A DNA stretch of 56,553 nucleotides, from NCBI GenBank assembly GCA_021777225.1, contig JAJYDQ010000019.1:1-56553 (forward strand), read 5' to 3'. Below, in pieces: positions 24,854-32,975 of the stretch (within the stretch, counting starts at the first letter, position 1; each line of letters opens with the position of its first letter). Under the pieces are notes generated by a model that was not told where the DNA came from, ran no database searches, and saw only the letters and a program-made list of their open reading frames with translations. Origin of the DNA: Deltaproteobacteria bacterium. GTDB taxonomy: Bacteria; Desulfobacterota; Desulfomonilia; Desulfomonilales; Desulfomonilaceae. The translations under genes were made by a program, and so were the position numbers.

Positions 24854-25333
24854 TCATCGAGCAATAAAAATACCTATCACAATCCCAATTATCAGGGCGA
24901 CCAATCCCATAAAATAATTATCAAGCGCTGTTATTCTTGGCGCTGGTTGAATTGTTTCAGGCACTACCTCGTCAACTATGTAATCCTTGTATGCGGTATC
25001 CACCTGAGGGCAGGCCAAGACACAAGAGTAACATTGCTCACAATCTTCACCTACACATGATTCCAGAGCGAACGAAGTTCGCTGGGCGGTTTTATCGAAG
25101 CGTTTCGGGTCCTTTCGCAATACCGGACAGGAATCAATGCAATTACCACAAGCCAGGCACGCTTTGTCACCTGTGACATCGGAATCCGGATCAGGTATGA
25201 AAAGCCTGTGGTAAGGCTCCATACCCTTTGAAAGTAACCGAAAACGGGCCACAGGAGGTTCCTTAGTGTTTAGGATTGTATTAGCAACGTCACGGTTAAT
25301 GCTATCTTTTGATTTATCTCTTGCTGTTGGCAT
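24854..25333 (-). CDS. Ferredoxin-type Fe-S protein with C-terminal membrane anchor
   Basis: 159 residues. Two cysteine groups are visible, CLACGNCIDSCP near residue 56 and CEQCYSCVLACP near residue 98, the second preceded by an extra CVGEDC. One membrane helix closes the protein (NYFMGLVALIIGIVIGIFIAR). The Fe-S domain should face the cytoplasm, tying the SdhB-like subunit to the membrane. The ATG overlaps the end of the heptaheme cytochrome gene by 20 bases, with GGAG just ahead. I do not recognise a named family beyond the HdrC-like 4Fe-4S class. Confidence 0.78.
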   Translation of the reverse strand: MPTARDKSKDSINRDVANTILNTKEPPVARFRLLSKGMEPYHRLFIPDPDSDVTGDKACLACGNCIDSCPVLRKDPKRFDKTAQRTSFALESCVGEDCEQCYSCVLACPQVDTAYKDYIVDEVVPETIQPAPRITALDNYFMGLVALIIGIVIGIFIAR

Positions 25334-26345
25334 TTCCGCCGCTCCAATTCATTCTGGAATTGGGAAAATTTAATTCTAAACGATTTTCCGGCAGACCATA
25401 ATTTTGGCCTACGCTGTCGAAATTTGAAGTTAAAGAGCGCTCATCTTCAGAAGAATCATTCGATGATAACAATTCTCTGGATGTTTGAGATTTTCGGTCT
25501 TGCAAATAGCGGTTGAAGTAGTCGAGAGTCATGACCGGATGACACTTGAGGCAAATTTTGTAATCATTGCCCTCCCGACAGTCCGCAGCAAATATCCTGG
25601 TTTTATAATGAATCTGACCGTTATGGCAGCGTCTGCAAGATCTCTCGTTAGGTATGGCCACCATCCATCTAGGATTTTGAGACAGTGAATTCCAGGCTTG
25701 CCGGCGCGCCTCCACGAATTGGGGTTTGCTCAATGGTAAAAGATGGCCATTTTCGTATTCGTGTGACGCGAAGGCATGGCACGAATCACAAGCTAGATGG
25801 TTAACTTCCGCGTAATTGACTTCCTTGTCAGCTTTGCCATCGTCCTTATTCTTGAAACGTTCGTGACACTTTGCACAAGTGTCATCACGAGCCATAACGT
25901 GCTTTCTGTGGTCCATTACCAGCCCAATTTGTTTTAGTCCTTTAGGCAAATCCTTCAGGTAAACTTCTTTCCTGTATATGGCGGCGTAATGGCAATACTG
26001 ACAATTGTCACTCGGCACGCGCGTCTCGCGAAACAACCCGGTGGTCTGAGGCTGACGTGGATCAATCTGGGGGATCAGATATGTCACTGCGTGCAACAAT
26101 GATCGTCCTCTGGACAAAACGGAATTTTGAGGACTTCCCTCGATGTGGCAGTCTGCGCATGCTATCAACTCATGCGAAAAACCCTTATTTTTAATTTTCA
26201 ACTGATTGGTCATCCAACTAACGTAATCCGCCTGACGCTGGTGACAGGCTTTACATGAAAAACTTCTAATGGAAACCTCACCTGCTGCGGAAGCAAGAAC
26301 CACAACAAAAAAACCTATTAATAAATATCCATAACCACCACGCAT
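25314..26345 (-). CDS. Membrane-anchored heptaheme c-type cytochrome (NapC/NirT-like start)
   Basis: 343 residues. An uncleaved N-terminal membrane segment (YLLIGFFVVVLASAAG) is followed by seven CXXCH motifs: CKACH, CADCH, CQYCH, CAKCH, CDSCH, CRRCH and CLKCH. The first two hemes and the anchor resemble NapC/NrfH quinol dehydrogenases. The extra hemes and the hydrophilic C-terminal tail of about 70 residues are beyond that family. It should take electrons from or give them to the quinone pool and spread them along the periplasmic side. Start and upstream stop overlap by one base (TGATG), so it is coupled to the FMN-domain gene. Confidence 0.85.
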   Translation of the reverse strand: MRGGYGYLLIGFFVVVLASAAGEVSIRSFSCKACHQRQADYVSWMTNQLKIKNKGFSHELIACADCHIEGSPQNSVLSRGRSLLHAVTYLIPQIDPRQPQTTGLFRETRVPSDNCQYCHYAAIYRKEVYLKDLPKGLKQIGLVMDHRKHVMARDDTCAKCHERFKNKDDGKADKEVNYAEVNHLACDSCHAFASHEYENGHLLPLSKPQFVEARRQAWNSLSQNPRWMVAIPNERSCRRCHNGQIHYKTRIFAADCREGNDYKICLKCHPVMTLDYFNRYLQDRKSQTSRELLSSNDSSEDERSLTSNFDSVGQNYGLPENRLELNFPNSRMNWSGGNANSKR

Positions 26346-27373
26346 CAGGCGGTATCTCTCTTGTTTTCAGTCGATGTTGAGCGTTTCTTTTCCATAACTG
26401 CCTGAAAAGCCGCTGAAATAACCAATGGTCCCGAATTTCCAATAGGACATTTAGCGGCGCACCGACCGCATCCTACACAATATTTGGACAACTCCATGAC
26501 TCGTTCATAATTCCCAAGTCTCGTCAAAAGCACCAACCCCATAGGCATTTGAACGCCTTCGACCTCCTTGACCGGACAAACTCCAACACAAGAGGCGCAA
26601 TTGTAACAGTTGATGGAGCGCCCTGTACCAGGGGTGAGCATCGACTGAAACGCATATTCAAACACCATGAAAACAGCGAATAGAATTGCCAGGGCGTTCA
26701 ATGTAACGCGATTTGGGGCTTGGCCAATGAAAAGGCTAAGAAAGGTCCTTGAGAACCAATCGTAATGAGGAAAATCCGGAATCCCTTTTGATAAAGCATC
26801 CTGAATAGCGTTGACATATCCGGTAAGTGTCTGTCTGGACCCGCGAAGCATCTCAGGTTGCCCTGGAACGAACAAACGTCCTCGGGCTAATAGTCCCTGC
26901 TTGAACATTTTTATCTGATTGTCCAGCACAGAAATCAAGTCGGGATAAGCCAGAGTTTCAATACCTATTATTTTATGGTCCTTGACTTGCACTTCTACCT
27001 TGATAGGGCCGCGATAACCTTGCCCTTCTCCGATGTATTTGCCATCCGTGACCTGATAAATTCCGTCACCCCACGGGGTCATGCCGAATCGAAGCTCATC
27101 AACACTTTTTACATTAACAAATGTCACGATATATCCGATCAGCAAAAAGGCTATAAAAACCAAAAGATAAACAATATTGGGGTTTTGATTAAAACGATAT
27201 TCTTTCCTCCAAATCGAGCCTAAAGCCAGAATAACGGCCACCAATAGAATAAAACGGCTTGATGGAAATATAGACGCTACGACGATTGCATACGCGACTA
27301 ACCTAACGCCTCTGGTTTTCAGCGCGTTCCAAAAAAAGTTTACAGGGTCATGCAATAGATCTGACAACGTCAT
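26345..27373 (-). CDS. Membrane protein with periplasmic FMN-binding domain and cytoplasmic 2x[4Fe-4S]
   Basis: 342 residues from the ATG at 27373 (AAGGAA eight bases ahead). Two to three N-terminal membrane segments are followed by an FMN-binding domain of the RnfG/NqrC/NosR type near residues 95 to 195 (DGIYQVTDGKYIGEG, then IKVEVQVKDHKIIGIE, then GSRQTLTGYVNAI where the family attaches FMN to a threonine). Another membrane helix (LAILFAVFMVFEYAF) and two [4Fe-4S] motifs follow (CYNCASCVGVCP and CVGCGRCAAKCP). The layout resembles a compact NosR. It should carry electrons across the membrane between a cytoplasmic Fe-S partner and periplasmic FMN. It overlaps the upstream Fe-S gene by 26 bases. 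Confidence 0.82.
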   Translation of the reverse strand: MTLSDLLHDPVNFFWNALKTRGVRLVAYAIVVASIFPSSRFILLVAVILALGSIWRKEYRFNQNPNIVYLLVFIAFLLIGYIVTFVNVKSVDELRFGMTPWGDGIYQVTDGKYIGEGQGYRGPIKVEVQVKDHKIIGIETLAYPDLISVLDNQIKMFKQGLLARGRLFVPGQPEMLRGSRQTLTGYVNAIQDALSKGIPDFPHYDWFSRTFLSLFIGQAPNRVTLNALAILFAVFMVFEYAFQSMLTPGTGRSINCYNCASCVGVCPVKEVEGVQMPMGLVLLTRLGNYERVMELSKYCVGCGRCAAKCPIGNSGPLVISAAFQAVMEKKRSTSTENKRDTA

Positions 27374-27890
27374 CAATAAATTCCTTACCAACCAGACCCT
27401 TTTCGAGACCTCTTGTTAAAGATTCGCGCGGAACAATTCCAGCCACTATGGCGCGTCTCGTTTCTTGTTGCATTACTTCAAACATCTTGGGAAGTGGCAA
27501 ATATTGGACACAGTAACTCTGGCAATTGCCACACCTTATACACTTCAATCCACCATTTCGGATAAATCGATCATAATCCAGCACTCTACCAGCTACCACG
27601 AGTTCGGCTTGCAATGATATTCCAACCGGACATCTATCCTGCGTCGCATAGCACGCTCGACATTCATAACAATAAATCGTAGCCGGATTTCCTCGAAGCA
27701 AAGGCTTAATTATTGTGGCCAGTAGAGCTGAGACGACACCAAACAAAGCCACTCTATCGAGATTGAGGGTCCAACCACGGTCTTTCAGATTGCTGAAAAA
27801 CTGGTATCGATGAATTCCTGGAAGTATCAACGGCTGATTAGAGTCCGACCGCTTTTCACCAATTTTAGGGAGCTTTTCCGTATCCGACAT
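27348..27890 (-). CDS. Membrane-associated 2x[4Fe-4S] protein
   Basis: 180 residues. A polar N-terminus is followed by one probable membrane segment (VALFGVVSALLATIIKPLL), then two cysteine groups: CYECRACYATQDRCP near residue 74, with a longer spacing before the fourth cysteine, and CIRCGNCQSYC near residue 116. The end is helical and similar to HdrC-type proteins. It overlaps and is coupled to the FMN-domain gene, so the two likely form one membrane unit that moves electrons from the cytoplasm to the FMN. Not assigned to a named family. Confidence 0.75.
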   Translation of the reverse strand: MSDTEKLPKIGEKRSDSNQPLILPGIHRYQFFSNLKDRGWTLNLDRVALFGVVSALLATIIKPLLRGNPATIYCYECRACYATQDRCPVGISLQAELVVAGRVLDYDRFIRNGGLKCIRCGNCQSYCVQYLPLPKMFEVMQQETRRAIVAGIVPRESLTRGLEKGLVGKEFIDDVVRSIA

Positions 27891-27920
27891 CCAAATTCCT
27901 GTTTTTTACAAGCAATCAAA

Positions 27921-28073
27921 TTAATGCGGCAACATGGCCGACATCAGTAAACCAGCTATAAGCCCGCCCAATGCGCCCTGGAAAAGTTCTTTAGGTGAAG
28001 TCATTTCCAACGCATAGGCAATGATCAACCCGGATAAAACTCCTACAAAAGCAAATATGATCCACATCAACAC
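27921..28073 (-). CDS. Small two-helix membrane protein (50 residues)
   Basis: A short gene from GTG at 28073 (AGTAGGA eight bases ahead; an ATG two codons later is possible) to the stop at 27921. It encodes two hydrophobic segments, WIIFAFVGVLSGLIIAYAL and GALGGLIAGLLMSAML, joined by MTSPKELFQ. The second half closely resembles the C-terminal hairpin of the 568-residue protein encoded upstream (FQGALGGLIAG here, CQGVLGGIIAA there, both with an AxAL segment before it). It therefore looks like a free-standing copy of that hairpin and a likely subunit of the same membrane assembly. Overlooked by usual length cut-offs. Confidence 0.65.
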   Translation of the reverse strand: MLMWIIFAFVGVLSGLIIAYALEMTSPKELFQGALGGLIAGLLMSAMLPH

Positions 28074-28154
28074 TTAAAATATCCTACTCTCAGGCTACAT
28101 CCACATTTATGACGGAACCGGACACCTTCAAATACCACTGAAAAATTTACATAA

Positions 28155-29861
28155 TCATGGTGTCGGTCCAGAAAGTGTGGCGGTTAGCCTCTTCGACAAC
28201 GTCTTAGGCGCCATTAGCCCTATCAGGGCGGCAGCGATTATGCCACCCAAAACTCCCTGACAAATCTTTGTAGTGTCCAACTCAAATAGGGCAAACGCCA
28301 GAATGCCCCCTCCAATCCCACCGCTGAATAAAAAACCCAACAATTGAACAAAAAAATTGCGGGAAACATTGGGATTGAAAATTCGAGATCCCAAAAGTAT
28401 GAAAGTTATATTTACACCTGCTATTACTAGAGCGAATGCCGCTATCATATAAATGTTTCGTGCGAACCCAGGGTCCGACGGTTGAAATACCGACAGATTC
28501 AGGAATTTCATGAAAATAGCCGCCATAGGGGCCATAACGGCCATTGAAGCGAAAGTGTAAGCCCCTTTAATAAAACCGGTTTCAGCTCGCATCGTCCCTT
28601 CTCCCATCATTCCACCGCCGCCAAGAGGGGAAGGGCCGCAAGAAGTCGTCGCGTTAATTATGTACGCCGCCATGACAATAGCCAGTTGAGACCAACTAAG
28701 AAAATTAAATTGAGCTGGACCGAACAAGTAAAGTGTGGGTACCAAAGCCGCGGTCAATATTCGAGCGCACGACAGAGGAAGGATGGTCTGAAACTGAACA
28801 AAGATTGCTAGCATGCCGGCAACGCCAAGAGCTTTAATTGAAACCAGACTATTCAAGATAGACGCCAACGCTACAAACCCACCAGTTGCGGCTAGCGCTC
28901 CAGCGGCCAGAAACCCTGCGGCCATGGCTGTAACCGGTAAAAGGATTATTCCCTCGAGTAAGTCATTCAAGCGAATTCGACATACCACTATCATGAGTAA
29001 AGCGCCGGCCACCAGGACAGATTGCACCGGCATTTTGCCCAACGGCTGAAATATTGCGATTAGCAGCGACATGACAAATATTGCAAGTGCGATAAAACCT
29101 TGAATAGGAGCCTTTATCCGGATTTCCGACCCACCGCCTTGTGTCGCAATACCCGCTGGGGCTTCTCTAAGAGCAACATCATTAGGATAGAGCTTCTGGC
29201 TAATGAACTTGAGAAACAGAGCGACTACCGCTGTTCCAAGCATTAAAGCAAATGCCTGAGGGGCCCTTAAAATTCCGTCGGACGCTGTTGGGAAAAAACT
29301 CCCCAGGAACCCTTCCGCAATCTGACCTACGCCTCCAATAGGTGAAGGACCACAGGATCCCATTGAATTTCTCGTAAAAGCCCCTATCAAGACAATTAGC
29401 TGTGATTTGGTGAGTATTCCGAGACCACCTTCAAAACCGAAAGTAAAAAGCAATGGCAATAAAGCGGCCGCCAGAATTCTACCGCATGGCAATGAGGATA
29501 TTACGGGCAAGTTTATGAGTATGACGAGCGTGCCGACTAGACCGATCGGGCTGCGCCTTAAATAACCAAGAATGGCTTTGAGGGCCTCGAACCCGCCTGA
29601 CGCCTTTAGGCCTCCAGCAAGGAACAACCCGGTGAGCAAGGCTGTTATGGGATGTAGAATAATTCCGCCCAGGAACTCGTTGGGCATCAACGCCACGGAA
29701 TTCCATCCATAGGCGGTAAAACGGAACAATCCGCCAACAATCAAACACAGAATCGTGGACAACACGAGAACAGTCTGAACAGGAGTTCTTATGTAGCCAA
29801 ACAGTGTCAGCAACATTAATCCGAGGAAAATCGCCAAAGTTATATAGCCTAAGAACTCCAA
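28155..29861 (-). CDS. Large membrane protein with internal duplication, carrier-like, family unknown
   Basis: 568 residues, mostly membrane helices (about fourteen). Two halves of about 210 residues are clear repeats. The first has GGIILHPITALLTGLFLAGG, LPCGRILAAALLP and NSMGSCGPSPIGGVGQ; the second has EGIILLPVTAMAAGFLAAG, LSCARILTAALVP and NATTSCGPSPLGGGGM. Such an inverted-repeat-like layout with broken-helix SCGPSP loops is typical of ion or organic-acid carriers, but I cannot assign a family. The C-terminal hairpin (CQGVLGGIIAAALIGLM) recurs as a separate 50-residue protein. The start is TTG at 29861 with GGAG six bases ahead. The position in an electron-transfer operon suggests substrate uptake or ion coupling (inference). 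Confidence 0.75.
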   Translation of the reverse strand: MEFLGYITLAIFLGLMLLTLFGYIRTPVQTVLVLSTILCLIVGGLFRFTAYGWNSVALMPNEFLGGIILHPITALLTGLFLAGGLKASGGFEALKAILGYLRRSPIGLVGTLVILINLPVISSLPCGRILAAALLPLLFTFGFEGGLGILTKSQLIVLIGAFTRNSMGSCGPSPIGGVGQIAEGFLGSFFPTASDGILRAPQAFALMLGTAVVALFLKFISQKLYPNDVALREAPAGIATQGGGSEIRIKAPIQGFIALAIFVMSLLIAIFQPLGKMPVQSVLVAGALLMIVVCRIRLNDLLEGIILLPVTAMAAGFLAAGALAATGGFVALASILNSLVSIKALGVAGMLAIFVQFQTILPLSCARILTAALVPTLYLFGPAQFNFLSWSQLAIVMAAYIINATTSCGPSPLGGGGMMGEGTMRAETGFIKGAYTFASMAVMAPMAAIFMKFLNLSVFQPSDPGFARNIYMIAAFALVIAGVNITFILLGSRIFNPNVSRNFFVQLLGFLFSGGIGGGILAFALFELDTTKICQGVLGGIIAAALIGLMAPKTLSKRLTATLSGPTP

Positions 29862-29921
29862 GAAAAACTCCGCTACGTTAGTCTAAATCAATTGCGCCAA
29901 ATTCACATCCGACGAAAACAG

Positions 29922-30257
29922 TCAGCGGCGCGCGTGAATATTTTCAGAGAAACCGCATTGATTTTTCGATCGGAACCATACAGGGTCAATTGTGTAACCA
30001 TCTGACGAATTGAAAACTTTTACTTCCGAACCCAATTGAATTTTTGCGATGCAGGCGGCGCAATGAGTTAGCTTCGCTGTTACTTCTTCGCCGGACCTCA
30101 ATTTGACCACAGCGGTCCTTATCTCTCCAAGGAAATTTTGTGGTCCCGAATCTTCAACAGATATGATAATTCCCCTTATAGATCGTCGTGCTCGGTATAT
30201 TTCAGCCAGGATAAACACAGCGATAAGAAAAAGAAGAGTTACGTGTTCGACGTTCAT
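29922..30257 (-). CDS. Small membrane-anchored protein, unknown
   Basis: 111 residues. An N-terminal membrane helix (VTLLFLIAVFILAEIY) is followed by a small soluble domain with beta-rich text (IRGIIISVEDSG, TAVVKLRSGEEVTAKL, GSEVKVFNSSDGY), which resembles an OB-fold or SH3-like barrel, and a cysteine pair (HCAAC). It starts 28 bases after the NHL gene and ends about 60 bases before the duplicated membrane protein, so it belongs to the operon. No named family is recognised. Confidence 0.65.
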   Translation of the reverse strand: MNVEHVTLLFLIAVFILAEIYRARRSIRGIIISVEDSGPQNFLGEIRTAVVKLRSGEEVTAKLTHCAACIAKIQLGSEVKVFNSSDGYTIDPVWFRSKNQCGFSENIHARR

Positions 30258-30285
30258 TTATTAAATTTTCCGAAAGTTATAGTTA

Positions 30286-31215
30286 TCAATTTTCTGAAAG
30301 CCGAATTATATGACCCTTACCTGAATCCGCCACAAAAAGAAGCCCATCTTTTTGCGCCACCGACGTAGGTGTTTGGAACAAGCGTAAGTCTGAATGGTCA
30401 ACTTCCCAAACTTTGAGAAGTTTTCCACTATTGTCAAATTTCTGTACTCTCTGATTCCCTGTATCGGCGACTATAACCGAGCCAGAAGTATCCAAAATCA
30501 TACCCTGAGGACTGTTTAACAACCCCGGCGCTCTTCCGTCACCACCGAAACTTCTCTTGAAATTTCCGTCCTTGTCGAAGATTTTCACTAACCCATGTTT
30601 ACTATCGAGCACCAATATTTCCCCATCAGTGTTCGTTTGGCATGCCGTAGGCAATCTGAATTGATTATCTTTATCGCCCAATTCGCCTATGACTGAAACC
30701 AGCCTAAATGAATCAAAGATTTGAATTCGATGGTTTCTTGTATCTGCTACAAGCATTCTATCTCGAGGATCTAAACATACTCCTTGAGGCGTAGCGAACA
30801 ATCCACCAATGGATCCAATCGCGCCGACAATTTTGAAAAGTTTACCCGCCGGATCAAAAATTTGAATTCGGCAGTTGTTTGAATCAACTACGTAAACAAA
30901 ATCGTTAGAATCTGAAATAATTCCCTTAGGATAATTAAATGAACCTGGAGCCGAACCAGGGATTCCAAATGAATCCAAGACCTTCAACGAGCTATTCAGT
31001 CTAAATACACGATATAGGGAGGGATCAGTTACAAGTATATCCCCGGCAGAATTGAAACATAAAGAAAAAGGCGCATTGAGAGCTGATTTGTCACCCGCGA
31101 AGTGCGGCAAGGACGCTGTTTGTTTCTTGTCCGAAAACGCATTTGACGTTCCGAACGGAAGAAAGGAGATTGCGCCGGCTATTCCTATGGATTTTATGAA
31201 ATCACGCCGCTTCAT
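30286..31215 (-). CDS. Tat-exported NHL-repeat (six-bladed propeller) protein
   Basis: 309 residues from the ATG at 31215, which directly begins a Tat signal (MKRRDFIKSIGIAGAISF). A nine-residue upstream extension from a TTG has no support. The mature part consists of NHL repeats, for example GSFNYPKGIISDSNDFVYVV, NNCRIQIFDPAG, ATPQGVCLDPRDRMLVADT, NHRIQIFDS, NSPQGMILDTSGSVIVADT and NQRVQKFDNSG. NHL propellers bind proteins or ligands rather than catalyse redox reactions in most cases. It is the first gene of the large operon and could organise the periplasmic face of the complex. Tat export suggests folding or cofactor loading in the cytoplasm. Confidence 0.85.
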   Translation of the reverse strand: MKRRDFIKSIGIAGAISFLPFGTSNAFSDKKQTASLPHFAGDKSALNAPFSLCFNSAGDILVTDPSLYRVFRLNSSLKVLDSFGIPGSAPGSFNYPKGIISDSNDFVYVVDSNNCRIQIFDPAGKLFKIVGAIGSIGGLFATPQGVCLDPRDRMLVADTRNHRIQIFDSFRLVSVIGELGDKDNQFRLPTACQTNTDGEILVLDSKHGLVKIFDKDGNFKRSFGGDGRAPGLLNSPQGMILDTSGSVIVADTGNQRVQKFDNSGKLLKVWEVDHSDLRLFQTPTSVAQKDGLLFVADSGKGHIIRLSEN

Positions 31216-31420
31216 GGCGTTATTTAAACTCCTGGATTCCAAAAGGCGCGACTAGACGGCTACCAGTTTCCCCCTGGAATCATTTTCTTAAATGAAAGCA
31301 CCTTAGTCTATAAACAATACATAAAAAAGAACTGCCTGACAAACATTTCTAATCTTTTGGCAGTAGTTCGTCAATTCAAAAGCTCAGCCACCAAAGATTG
31401 CCATATAACAATTTTAGGTC

Positions 31421-32083
31421 TTAGGCAAAACGCAGAATTTCTTCCAATGGCGCCCTGTCACTTCGGAACACAGCCGCCGGTTTATCCGATTCTGGGTAAC
31501 CAATAGCTATACCAATGACTATTTTTTTTGTTTCAGGAATGTCTAGGACTCGTTTGACAATATCCGGAAAATGCATTGAAGCTGCAAGGTATATTGTGCC
31601 CAAGCCGTGAGCCATGGCGGAATAACAAATAGTTGTTCCAATTGATCCGATGTCGAGACATGAATAAGGCTCATTGAGACTGCCGTCTATAACCAGATAT
31701 AAAACGGCAGGCGCTCCAAAGAACCTGTACATATTAAGATAATGACTCATTCTAGCTTCTTTGTCTTCACGCGCGACACCCATGAAGTCCAGAAGATTTT
31801 TCCCGAGATTCATATAGCGGTCTTTATAAACGCCGGAAAAATTGAGCGGCATGGAAATACTTGGTCTGGGAGTGGCCCCTTTCTTGCTCTCTTCTTGAAA
31901 CTCGATGGCGAGTTCCTTTGCTTTAGGGCCGTCGGCGACGACTATTTCCCACGGCTGTGTATTTCCCCATGATGGCGCCCAGCGCGCCAACTCAACTATT
32001 CTGGAAATAGTTTCTCTTGAAACCAAATCAGGGCGGAAAGCTCTAACACTCTTACGATTGCGAACCACTTCTTCAAGTTTCAT
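31421..32083 (-). CDS. Nitroreductase-family flavoprotein
   Basis: 220 residues from the ATG at 32083 (GAGGAA four bases ahead). It is FMN-dependent, likely a dimer. NRKSVRAFRPD at the N-terminus holds the FMN phosphate contacts, followed by ARWAPSWGNTQPWEIVV, a central LDIGSIGTTICYSAMAHGLG helix, and IVIGIAIGYPES near the end. The reaction is NAD(P)H-dependent reduction of quinones, nitro groups, flavins or enones; the substrate is not predictable. It runs on the minus strand, 205 bases upstream of the large operon and 32 bases after the MetV-like gene, so it is probably co-transcribed with the latter. Confidence 0.88.
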   Translation of the reverse strand: MKLEEVVRNRKSVRAFRPDLVSRETISRIVELARWAPSWGNTQPWEIVVADGPKAKELAIEFQEESKKGATPRPSISMPLNFSGVYKDRYMNLGKNLLDFMGVAREDKEARMSHYLNMYRFFGAPAVLYLVIDGSLNEPYSCLDIGSIGTTICYSAMAHGLGTIYLAASMHFPDIVKRVLDIPETKKIVIGIAIGYPESDKPAAVFRSDRAPLEEILRFA

Positions 32084-32115
32084 GATCTTCCTCTTGTATC
32101 CCAAAGAAACGCAGC

Positions 32116-32778
32116 TCAGAATCTTTTTTGATAATCATCCCGTACCAATTTTGCGGGTTTTTCGCTAAGACCATAGTTGCGAGGGGGAGTTATATTAGCC
32201 AGAATGTCGAGACGAGATTGGCTTTTCAAGCGCTCTACAATTTTGACCCAAGCGCAATCCCGTTCCGGACTTGTTTCACATTTACCGTTAGATGGACCCC
32301 CACAAGGGCCATTAAGGAGGCCTTTGGCACACATTGTGACCGGGCAGATACCCCCGGTAAGGCCCAAGTAGCATTGATTGCAGGCTCTGCAGCGCTCGCT
32401 CCAGATTCCAGCTCCTTCGTTGACACCAATAAAACTCGTGTCCACACCCGGGAAAATAGGTTTATCAGGATACATTTCAGCCAGGAATTGTATCCCCGCT
32501 CCGCACGCGAGCGACAACACCGCGTCTGCCTGTTCTATGTGGCTTTTCAGCAAAGCCAGGAATTCCCGATCACATTGGCGTTCAACAGTAGCTGCGAATG
32601 ATTTAAAATTGCTATTGCGGAATACCAGTTCAAGCTGTGTCGCAATAATTCCAGCCTCTTTCTCGCCTCCAGCAAGGCAAACCGCCACGCAAGTCCCACA
32701 GCCGGCAACCAAAACCCGAGAAAAACTCCGCAACATTTCAACTACTTCCTCAAATGGTTTCGGTTTGGCTACAATCAC
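32116..32778 (-). CDS. MetV-like protein (methylenetetrahydrofolate reductase C-terminal domain family)
   Basis: 220 residues from the GTG at 32778, with GGAGG five bases ahead. The family's two parts are visible: an N-terminal domain with AGCGTCVAVC, a CDREF segment and LSLACGAGIQFLA, and a C-terminal cysteine-rich part with CRACNQCYLGLTGGICP, VTMCAKGLLNGPCGG and CETSPERDCAWV. In acetogens and other anaerobes MetV binds Fe-S clusters and pairs with MetF, linking methylene-THF reduction to electron donors. No metF is present in this window, so it is either an orphan or its partner lies elsewhere. It precedes the nitroreductase gene. Confidence 0.82.
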   Translation of the reverse strand: MIVAKPKPFEEVVEMLRSFSRVLVAGCGTCVAVCLAGGEKEAGIIATQLELVFRNSNFKSFAATVERQCDREFLALLKSHIEQADAVLSLACGAGIQFLAEMYPDKPIFPGVDTSFIGVNEGAGIWSERCRACNQCYLGLTGGICPVTMCAKGLLNGPCGGPSNGKCETSPERDCAWVKIVERLKSQSRLDILANITPPRNYGLSEKPAKLVRDDYQKRF

Positions 32779-32975
32779 GGTGACCTCCAACAGAGCTTCA
32801 GCGACTCTGACGATCTTAGCTCTTTTGACTCAGTGTTAAAAGAGGAATTTGTATAAAAACCCCGCACAAGGAGCTAGCTCTTGAGTTCCAAATGAGACAA
32901 CGTCGACAATAGCCAACGGGGATATGCATGTCAAGGTGGCTGTGAATTATCCAGAGGCAGGTTTATGGCCGCAAT

